NCBI RefSeq assembly: GCF_901709675.1 | Contig: NC_051095.1 | Span: 26,021,956 to 26,085,955, forward strand | Source: Syngnathus acus | Lineage: Eukaryota > Chordata > Actinopteri > Syngnathiformes > Syngnathidae | Reading direction: 5' to 3' | DNA length: 64,000 nt | Part shown: piece after piece, positions 56,954 to 64,000 of the stretch | Numbering within the stretch: position 1 is the first letter of the stretch | Layout of the letters: the number at the start of each line of letters is the position of its first letter | The notes under the pieces: generated by a model | The model's database searches: none | Told to the model about the DNA's origin: nothing | Seen by the model: only the letters and a program-made list of their open reading frames with translations | Position numbers and translations under genes: made by a program

Positions 56954-57034
56954 ATCATGAAAAGGGGAAAAACAAATTCAATTGTTTTTTATTATAAAGT
57001 CATTTTCCTTTTAATTTCAATAATGTTGTATCAT
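56661..57034. other. Short TA repeats and non-coding DNA
   Basis: TA runs near 56662-56678 and 56918-56950 border a short unrecognised segment that contains the L2 scrap at 56843-56918. No gene seen. Confidence 0.6.
56843..56918 (-). mobile_element. L2 (LINE C family) reverse transcriptase scrap
   Basis: About 75 bp closely match 4052-4128 of LINE C (minus-strand codons for [17 protein letters not shown]). It ends in a TA microsatellite. It may be a filler patch from DNA repair rather than an ordinary insertion, because both ends lie inside the coding region. Confidence 0.75.
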
Positions 57035-57117
57035 TTATTTTACTGGTTCTTTTATCACAAACTAATTATTTAGGTTTCATTACCTGACATGTTTCGGCTA
57101 TCACTTACCGACTTAGC

Positions 57118-57312
57118 ATTACCGACCACTGTAAAAGAGAAAATCACATCATGGACTGGGAAAAGGCCAGATTCATCCGCACCGAAGAAAACAAACATCA
57201 GCGTTGGATCAGGGAGGCCATCGAGATCCGCAAGCGGGGCCCGAGGATCATCAACAGGGACGAGGGAGCTTTCATGCTCTCTACCACCTGGAGCAGCATT
57301 TTGGAGGGGTGA
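57118..57312 (+). pseudogene. Penelope-like GIY-YIG endonuclease, C-terminal fragment
   Basis: The plus-strand frame ITDHCKRENHIMDWEKARFI, then HQRWIREAIEIRKRGPRIIN and RDEGAFMLSTTWSSIL, ends with TGA at 57310. The DHC...NH and REA-I-I-K pattern is that of the second half of the GIY-YIG domain of Penelope-like polyproteins, which cuts the target. The GIY-YIG motif itself and the reverse transcriptase are absent, so this is a 5'-truncated copy. Confidence 0.7.
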
Positions 57313-57399
57313 ACGGACAGCAGAGGACGTGACTCACCTGTCGAATCTGACAGGTGAGCCACACCTTCATCCATCAGCTGATAAAGATGCGTCACAACC

Positions 57400-57450
57400 A
57401 CACCGGTGACACTCTGATGAAGGCGGAAGTGATACCCGAAACATGCCAGG
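57400..57450 (+). ncRNA. Hammerhead ribozyme-like remnant of the Penelope element
   Basis: CTGATGA at 57414-57420 and CGAAAC at 57437-57442 are the two conserved core strings of a hammerhead, in the right order, followed by ATGCC. In many Penelope elements the core reads CTGATGAAGGC..GAAAC. Stem II here is irregular (16 bases between the cores), so activity is doubtful. The opposite arm of the hairpin carries ACATGTTTCGG, the complement of the second core. Confidence 0.5.
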
Positions 57451-57499
57451 TAATGAAACCTAAATAATTTGTTTGTGATAAAAGAACCAGTAAAATAAT

Positions 57500-57668
57500 T
57501 GACAATTGAAAACAAGATGAACATACTACAACAATTTTGTATCATTTTGAACCAAAATCGCAGAATTCTTATAGTTATTTTAGAACCGTAAACGATTCAT
57601 CAGAGGAGCCAACTTCCTGTCTAGCCTCCTCTGAGGATTGCGTAATCACACAGCTGCCTATGTTGACA
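57500..57668. other. Short non-coding stretch
   Basis: No feature recognised. It ends with the target repeat GGCTATGC of the next element. Confidence 0.5.
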
Positions 57669-58150
57669 GGCTATGCCAGGGGTGGGCAAACCTTTTGACT
57701 TGCGGGCCGAATTGGGTTCTAAATTTTGACCGGGGGGCCGAACCAGGAGCAGATGGATGTAGTGTTTGTGTGAAGTAATATAAATGACATGTAAAGGTCA
57801 TTGCATAAAAGGTTTTTACTTTTAGTAGATACTAAAGCATGGATATTAAAAAATGCTTTTTGAAAACAAATGCATTTATTAACAGCATTAAAAAAATATT
57901 TCACCAAAAAACTACTATCAGTGATTCTTATTAAATACGACATTGTTATGATGAATAACATTTTCCATCACTTCAGCGCCTGCAGGTCAGATTTATGAAA
58001 TATGTTTATCTAATGAGGCGAAATCACATCCAACGGCAAACATTCTGACCAAATACATCATCTTGAAGAATCAGTGAAAGAATACATCTAAATAAAGTAA
58101 TAAAGAAACCAATAGTATTGTTGGTTTCCCTTTTTTGCTAGTGCATCATA

Positions 58151-58348
58151 CTAGTCTGGAGTAAAATTTGTTGTGGTAATTCTTAGGATAGAGCCGAGGT
58201 GTCGGTCCGTTAACCTAGATCTGTGACGGGCTTTGTTGACGTTCATGTGGCTGAACGTCTTCTCACACACGTAGGTCGAGCCAAATTGTCCACTCTTTTT
58301 TAACATTCGGCGCTCAGTGTCCACCTTTCTTTTCCTCGGGCCACTCAT
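58151..58348 (-). pseudogene. hAT-1 transposase remnant in the composite element
   Basis: It starts MSGPRKRKVDTERR and fuses to GSTYVCEKTFSHMN and SRLTDRHLGSIL, the same internal deletion as the array copies. It stops earlier (after TTNFTPD) because of a three-base change at 58149-58154. Confidence 0.7.
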
Positions 58349-58710
58349 TTTAATGGAAGGATTCCAGGGGAAGGTTTGTGGGTGGCATTAGCGTAAAACT
58401 CTATCTGAAAACTCAGCGCGCGAGAATATTGACGTCACAGCCTACACTCGAAATTCGCCACTGATAGATGAAATTACTACGTACTACTGAGTACGCACAC
58501 GCACTTGTGAGTGTGCACTGAGCTTTCTGACACAGCTCCCGGGAGTAAATGCGCGGGCGGGCGCTTCCCCATCTACTGGGGAAACATAGTAATTGCAGGG
58601 AAAATGACCCAAAAAAAATTTAATAATACAATTTATTCAGGTTTGGCGGGCCGGATTAAACGGCCCCGTGGGCCGGATGTGGCCCGCGGGCCGTAGTTTG
58701 CCCACCGCCG

Positions 58711-59086
58711 TTCTAGAAGCTCCCCCACTTCAGGCACAAAGCTCTGAAAAGTTGTAATATATACAGTAATCCCTCGCTACTTTGCGCTTCACCTATCGCA
58801 GATTTCTTTTTAAACAAATATTGCTGATAGATTCGGTGCATCGCGGATTTTTATTTATTTATTTATCTTTAGTCAAAATATTTCACAGGCCCATATAACG
58901 ATATCTAAATTAGATATCAAATAACTATTATATAAGCAATATTATTGTCAAACCATCTGTGCACTCTAAATCATTAAATCCATCGATCAAATTCCTCGTC
59001 GTTTGTCAACAACGCCGTGCTTGTGCCCTGACATCAGCCTTGTCGTTATTCCACAGATCTAGTATATAACTATATTGTAGCATTAA
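58711..59086 (+). other. Transduced flanking DNA inside the composite hAT
   Basis: It matches 11403-11778 and 31114-31489 almost base for base (TTCTAGAAGCTCCCCCACTT at the start, TATTGTAGCATTAACA at the end) with a few substitutions. It is not part of the hAT family itself, since in the array it lies outside the element. Confidence 0.88.
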
Positions 59087-59507
59087 CACAGCCTACACTC
59101 GAAATTCGCCACTGATAGATGAAATTACTACGTACTACTGAGTACGCACACGCACTTGTGAGTGTGCACCGAGCTTTCTGACACAGCTCCCGGGAGTAAA
59201 TGCGCGGGCGGGCGCTTCCCCATCTACTGGGGAAACATAGTAATTGCAGGGAAAATGACCCCAAAAAAAATTAATAATACAATTTATTCAGGTTTGGCGG
59301 GCCGGATTAAACGGCCCCGTGGGCCGGATGTGGCCCGCGGGCCGTAGTTTGCCCATGTCTGGGCTATGCAGTTAGACTGAACTGCTCTCTGTCTTTATGT
59401 CGCTGTTTAAGTGTTCAAACACTGTGGCTATATTAACTAATTTCAGTCTTTAAGCTGGTGTATATGATATCTTGTGTTTTTTGTCATCTGTCTGTAACGT
59501 CGTGTTT

Positions 59508-60644
59508 CTTCAGACCAGTGTTTTTCAAATGGGGTGCCGCGGCACACTGGTGTGCCGCAAAATATTGCCAGGGGTGCCGTGGGAAATTCTCCAATTTGTG
59601 CGCCTGTGTGGTGTAGCGCCCGGCAGAGTAATCATATCTTCCATATCAGAAGGTGGCAGCAGCAGGTAGCGATTTGCCTTGTGCTTGCAGACGAGAAAAT
59701 TGGTGATGCATGGATGCAGCGGCAGGTATATGGGATGCCCATGCAGGTAGCATTGACAGCGACGTTGTCATTGTGGATAGCGAGACGAGTCGATAGTGAC
59801 AGTGATGGAGAAGTTTTTGAAGAGAAAAAATGCTGACACTGTACTCAGCACACACTGGTGTGCCGTGAGATATGTTCAACTGTGCTGTGGGATTGTCCAA
59901 TATTAATTACGGAGCGCATTGTAAACAGGATCGCCAAACCACTGGTCAGTTCGCGCAGGGCCTGGTCAGCCACTTGCTAATCGTGCATGCGTGGAGAATC
60001 TGAGAATCTTGAGATTTCATATTGTGTCGGTCTGATTGTATTGCATCGGCACATATTCAGTTTATGTGTGTGTTGCTGTGTGCTTTTGCTAACAGTGACA
60101 GACACTATGACAGTTGTGGTGCGTTTGTGGTCCAATGGAAATCAGAGCATGCAGTTCAACGGGAGAACCTGGATTGGTTATTTTTCACATACATAAAATA
60201 AACAGTCAAGTCGAGACACCTCGACTGTGATAGCCACTCAGCTGCTGTCAGAACAGCAGAGCGTCTTTAAAAGTGACTTTGTTCTTATTGTTGCAATATT
60301 TATAGACCTAGTCTAAAACAGGAAACAAAATCACGTTGATTCTTTTATTTTAATCACAATCACTTTAAATAGTTTATTTCTTACACCGTCTAAAACCTTT
60401 TTTAAAAAACGGTCACTTTTATTTAAAAAAAGGAATACAATTTAAAGAATATTTAGTATTTATTTCTATTAAATTATTCGACTCTCCATACATATATAGG
60501 AATAGGACTTTACGTCTTTCGTTGTAATATAACTGATTTTAATATAGGAGCTTAACAGATTTTTGTTGGCGGTGTGCCGCGAGATTTTTTCCAATGAAAA
60601 GGTGTGCCGTGAATGAAAAAAGGTTGGGAAACACTGCTTTAGAT
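59508..60644. mobile_element. hAT-3, non-autonomous, degenerate 8-bp target duplication
   Basis: The element is 59516-60636 with ends CAGTGTTTTTCAAATGGGG and (from the right) CAGTGTTTCCCAACC. The flanks CTTCAGAC and CTTTAGAT agree in six of eight bases. GGTGTGCCG motifs occur near both ends. The interior is non-coding with AT-rich stretches. Confidence 0.75.
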
Positions 60645-60982
60645 GAACAAAATAGCTTTGAAAAGAGATCTTACGGAGGCTACGGAAAAAGGTTCTCCGG
60701 CCTTATGGCAGGGGGTGCTAGTGATCCCGGGATGCTTCATGCGCCTAACTGTAGAATAAGAGATCTCCTGTTCAAATTTACAGTGAACAACTGAGGAGCA
60801 GTCGTCCATTTGTTTCGTTTAACATTCGTTTTTTTTTTCTTTCCGTTTTTACATTTCGTTTTAAAATGGAGGATTACATATCCAAACGATTTTCAACGAT
60901 GGATTTTCGGTCGAAGCAGGAGGTCATCAGTAAAGGAAGAACAACTCCGGAGTTAAAAGGTTTGATTCGGACAACGGGACTT
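60645..60982 (+). other. Unassigned stretch with a short possible coding fragment
   Basis: A frame from ATG at 60866 reads MEDYISKRFSTMDFRSKQEV then SKGRTTPELKG, ending where the SINE begins. It has the look of an N-terminus of a zinc-finger (TTF/ZMYM-like) transposon-derived protein, but it is too short to be certain. I do not assign a function. Confidence 0.3.
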
Positions 60983-61300
60983 AGTTATGTTAAAGTTAAA
61001 GTCCCAATGATCGTCACACACACATCTGGGTGTGGTGAAATTTGTCCTCTGCATTTAACCCATTCCTGTGTGATTTTGATCCATCTCCTTGGGGAGAGGG
61101 GAGCAGTGAGCAGCAGCGGTGCCGCGCTCGGGAATCATTTGGTGATCTAATCCCCCAATTCCAACCCTTGATGCTGAGTGCCAAGAAGGGAGGCAATGGG
61201 TCCCATTTTTATAGTCTTTGGTATGACCCGGCTGGGGTTCGAACCAACAACCTTCCAGTCTCAGGGCGGATACTCTACCAATAGGACACTGAGCTGGCGA
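60983..61300 (-). mobile_element. tRNA-derived SINE 1
   Basis: On the minus strand a tRNA-like head has an A box (TGGTAGAGTA at 61271-61280) and a perfect B box (GGTTCGAACC at 61235-61244). A body follows with AATGGGTTAAATGCAGAGGA, and the element ends in CTTTAACTTTAAC. The internal polymerase III promoter explains its transcription. It resembles a common teleost SINE (V-SINE/FR2-like); the exact name is not certain. Confidence 0.8.
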
Positions 61301-61852
61301 CCAATTTGAACCAGTGATATGTACCCCAGCGACTGAAGCATCGCAAAACAAAGGCGCGGAAGGTACAGCCGGAGAAAATCAATGGCTATATACTGATATT
61401 GTTTTTGGTGTCCAATTTAATAAATTCTAAGAAAGTTGCACAGAAAATTTCTTTTAATAATATATTCGGCAACATATTTTTTTATAGGGTAGAAAACAGT
61501 AGGAAAATTAATTTTTCGGACTGGGAAAACCCATGAACGATTATTACTTTGGTGTGCTAATTCTTATTTTCCCTTTGCACACAGTATGTTACTACCGAAG
61601 TTGCACCTATAGTTATAAGCCTAAACTTTTTTATTTTTCAAATAACATAAAGGTAACATTTTATTATTATTATTTTCATACCCCAAGAATCTCCCTTTTG
61701 GCAATTGCACGGCTCTGTCTTGGCACTTTTGAGGGGGGCTGGGTGAACTTGGGGGGGCTCCGTTGTCTCTATTATGCTTATATGTGAAGTATTGGAGACA
61801 AAACACCAGGAAATTGTATGGATCTTTGCGCTATAATGGGGGGAGTCCTATC
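61301..61852. other. Non-coding stretch, nothing recognised
   Basis: AT-rich. The short frames have no recognisable domain. Confidence 0.5.
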
Positions 61853-62733
61853 ATCTACGTCAATGATCCCCAACCTTTTTTGCGCCACGGACCGGTTACG
61901 TGTCAGAAATATTTTCGCGGACCGGCCTTTATATAAATAAATAATAGATTTATATAACTAAATAATACATTTATATAAATAAATAATACATTTATAATAA
62001 ATATATGAATACGATGAAATAAAATTATACGACTGGCATAAAAACAAGTATAAACGACATTAAAATAAAACTCACCATTACATTGAATTAGTGGGAGCAC
62101 TGAGCTTGTTTCTCAGAAACGAGCCGGTCCCATCTAGGCGTAATCGGAGACAATGACACCCGAAGTGGTTAAGGTTTGTCTTTTAATGCGGGATGCTTGG
62201 TCTCCATGTGCCGAAGCAGTTTTGAGGGCTTCATTGCCTCGTTAGCTAGCCTGTCGCCACATATTATGCAGAGTGGGCTTGGCGCATCATAGTCTTTTAA
62301 ATGCAGCTTTCCTTTTCTTAGAAGTCGTAGCCTCTTCTTCTTCCGTCTCCTCATTGGGCTTTTTTCCCTTTCCGAAGAAGCTTTCCAAACATCTCTGTTT
62401 CTTGCTCATTTTTGCTTGCTTCGCGGGCTCAACTGAGGTGACATGTCACGTGACCGAGACGAGCGTCTTGACCTGAACCGACGGATGTAATTGGGAGAGA
62501 ATCGCCAATTTTTTTATATTTTTCAAAATAAATACTTACTCATTTTTGCTAGCTTTGCGGGTTCGACTGGGGAAACATGTCACGTGATCGGGACGAGCGT
62601 CTTGACCTGAATTAATTGATCGTCGATTAAAACAATTATTTTTTTTTTCTGTGTGGCTTGGCGGCCCGGTACAAAGTGACCCACGGACCGGTACCGGTCC
62701 GCGGCCCGGTGGTTGGGGACCACTGATCTACGT
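61853..62733 (-). mobile_element. hAT-4, non-autonomous, with 8-bp target duplication
   Basis: The element is 61861-62725. The right end read inward is CAGTGGTCCCCAACCACC and the left end CAATGATCCCCAACC. A perfect direct repeat ATCTACGT lies at 61853-61860 and 62726-62733. GGACCGG and CCGCGG motifs lie near both ends. Inside is a BED finger fragment on the minus strand. Confidence 0.9.
62169..62354 (-). pseudogene. hAT-4 transposase BED zinc finger fragment
   Basis: Within about 60 codons: YDAPSPLCIICGDRLANEAM, then KLLRHMETKHPALKDKP. The C-x2-C and H-x4-H spacing is that of BED fingers in ZBED5-like hAT transposases. The rest of the transposase is missing. An upstream minus-strand MSKKQRCLESFFGKGK (near 62410-62362) is the probable N-terminus in a shifted frame. 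Confidence 0.75.
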
Positions 62734-63099
62734 CACGGTACCATGTGATCCAGAATGGCGCGGTTCATGACAGAGGCAGGAAAGATCGAGAAATACACAC
62801 AAATTGACTGCGTTTGGCTCACGAATGCAATTTTATTTAAAATGCTATAATATTATTGGGATACAGGTGAATATAATCGAACATTCTGAGTGTTTTTTAA
62901 AACATGTTAAAGGTGCCTTTACATACGCTTTAAGAGCGTCTTTGTGTTTTAGGATGGCTTTACTGCTCCCACTTGCTTTCTTTGGGGGCATGATTAGGGG
63001 TTAATACAATCCTCAAAGTAACGAAAATACAATAACGAACGGAGTCAGTCGGCATCCGGGCCGCGCGGTCGGGTTTTCTCGGGTCCTTTCGGCTCATCT
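62734..63099. other. Non-coding stretch, nothing recognised
   Basis: No domain, terminal repeat or RNA gene was seen. Confidence 0.5.
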
Positions 63100-63213
63100 C
63101 GCGAGGTTCGACGTCCGAATTTTGTTCGACAACCGAAGCAAAAAAATCTAGAATTTTTCGTTCGAATTCCGATTTGTTCGAGAACCGGGACGTTCGAAAA
63201 TCGAGGTTTGACT

Positions 63214-63217
<4 letters not shown>
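63100..63217 (-). mobile_element. Possible terminus of a pogo/Tigger-like DNA transposon
   Basis: Read from the right the sequence is TACAGTCAAACCTCGATTTT, then CGAACGTCCCGGTTCTCGAA, a form typical of Tigger-like ends next to a TA target. The opposite end was not found, so this may be a truncated piece. Confidence 0.4.

Positions 63218-63247
<30 letters not shown>
63216..63247 (+). repeat. ATT trinucleotide microsatellite
   Basis: About ten TTA units. Confidence 0.95.
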
Positions 63248-63657
63248 CGTTATTTTAATAAACATTTATGTTAAAACTTGTCTGGTGTTTTATTCCTTGT
63301 TTTTATATTCGCCAATCAAAACATAGAAATCAGACATTTGGTTAACTGCTTTATATGACAATATGTATATGTGTTTTACATTGTTATATAAGTTGGTGTC
63401 CCCCAAAATAATAAATGTCGGCATAACGTTTTTTTTTCAACCTTTTATTCAAACAAACACTTTCGGTATAATAACACCATCAACTACAACCCAACAAATA
63501 CAAAATTATTACAAAATCTCACTGATTCTTTTTGTTGTTTATCTTCACACATGGTAAATAAAGCAAAGAGTTTGATGCCATCTAAGAAGAATGTTGGACA
63601 GAAATTTGTATAACTTTGCGGTTGTTAAAAATAGCAATTCTCTGTCCTAAAGTGAAT
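63248..63657. other. Non-coding stretch, nothing recognised
   Basis: AT-rich, with only short chance frames. Confidence 0.5.
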
Positions 63658-63843
63658 CGCTGATGGTGTAGGGGTACACTCGCCCGACTTGTGTGCCGGC
63701 ACCGTGGGATCGATTCCAGCTCAGTGGTGATGAGCATGTGGGTGTGATTGGCTGTTTGTCTCTATAGGTTCCCTGCAACTGGTTGGTGACTAGTTCAGGG
63801 TGTAGAACAGGAAAATCAGTGTTGTGGATGGATGGATGGATGT
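63658..63843 (+). mobile_element. tRNA-derived SINE 2
   Basis: The head has an A box-like TGGTGTAGGGGT (about 63664-63675) and a B box-like GGATCGATTCC (63707-63717). The body includes GGTTCCCTGCAACTGGTTGG, and the element ends in a GGAT repeat. It is a tRNA-like SINE rather than a tRNA gene, because no complete cloverleaf 3' half follows the B box. Confidence 0.7.
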
Positions 63844-64000
63844 CTTAAGGGTTTCTCTTGATCTCATTTTCACTCTCACTTGAACTTGGACAATTGTGAC
63901 TTGGAATTGGACTTTTGTGTCTCAAACTTGACTTAGACTCGATAAAGATGGACTTGATGACAGTCCTGCCACCATGCAAATTAATTTTCAACAACATATA
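63844..64000. other. Non-coding end of the window
   Basis: Imperfect repetition of ACTTGGA/CTTGACTT motifs. No feature is assigned. Confidence 0.4.

Larger units (their letters stand above)
57035..57499 (+). mobile_element. Penelope-like element 3' end inside a long hairpin
   Basis: About 75 bases at 57035-57105 and 57424-57499 are near-perfect inverted copies (TTATTTAGGTTTCATTACCT and its complement). Between them are the end of a GIY-YIG endonuclease frame and a hammerhead-like motif. Penelope elements are known for such inverted or partial repeat insertions and for hammerhead ribozymes in their terminal repeats. Confidence 0.65.
57669..59369 (-). mobile_element. Composite hAT-1 carrying ~375 bp of DNA from the duplicated unit
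   Basis: The outer element runs 57677-59361 with ends CAGGGGTGGGCAAACC and (from the right) CAGACATGGGCAAACTAC, flanked by a perfect 8-bp repeat GGCTATGC (57669-57676 and 59362-59369). Inside are three parts. First, a complete hAT-1 (57677-58710). Second, the sequence that lies immediately right of hAT-1 in the tandem unit (58711 to about 59086 matches 11403-11778, including the old target copy TTCTAGAA). Third, a second right end of hAT-1 (about 59087-59361). The whole block thus moved as one transposon, with the first element's left end and the second element's right end. Confidence 0.88.

Noticed and set aside
61225-61300. A tRNA gene on the minus strand
   Set aside because: The boxes are perfect, but the sequence continues into a SINE body without a mature tRNA 3' end or T-run terminator.
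63658-63730. A tRNA gene
   Set aside because: A- and B-box-like sequences exist, but the acceptor stem and the 3' half do not close. The downstream body and GGAT tail show a SINE.

Overview
The window looks like repeat-dense, gene-poor DNA of a ray-finned (teleost) fish. I infer this from the repeats: CR1/L2-type LINEs ending in ATCT/GATA or ACTTTG tails, many hAT elements with CAGGGGTGG(G/C)CAA-type ends and 8-bp target duplications, tRNA-derived SINEs of teleost style, a Penelope-like fragment and long TA/GT microsatellites. I recognise no host protein-coding gene, rRNA gene or genuine tRNA gene.

Layout. Bases 1-48293 are a tandem segmental duplication with a period of about 19.71 kb. There are two complete units (8876-28582 and 28583-48293) and the end of a third (1-8875). 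Each unit holds, in order: about 1.4 kb of non-coding DNA; an internally deleted hAT (hAT-1); a GC-rich degenerate satellite carrying a solo LTR; a MITE (MITE-1) split by LINE A, itself split by LINE B, which carries a probable solo LTR; about 2.8 kb of non-coding DNA; LINE C on the minus strand, whose reading frame is open in the first and last copies; a second, inverted MITE-1; and a fragment of LINE D joined to one arm of a foldback transposon. The middle A segment (19706-28582) is full of one-base indels relative to the other two, which suggests assembly or polishing error.

The most interesting object spans the right edge of the array. Element E (47643-51979) is a 4.3-kb foldback transposon. 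Its two long inverted arms are built of ~145-bp repeats rich in TTCGTTTGTGCTG. It has a 9-bp target duplication and a decayed MULE-like transposase on the minus strand, whose C-terminus resembles the His box of ubiquitin-specific proteases. The architecture recalls Drosophila FB/NOF. E sits in a minus-strand LINE (LINE D, ~46998-56660), which was also hit by hAT-2 (52921-55717), itself hit by LINE G (53763-55262).

The right flank (56661-64000) is a patchwork: an L2 scrap, a Penelope 3' end with hammerhead-like motifs inside a hairpin, a composite hAT-1 that carries ~375 bp of the DNA flanking hAT-1 in the tandem array, two further hAT elements, two SINEs, a possible pogo/Tigger-like terminus and simple repeats.

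Limits: boundaries come from reading by eye, family names are from motif memory with no database search, and copy-to-copy coordinates may be off by a few bases.
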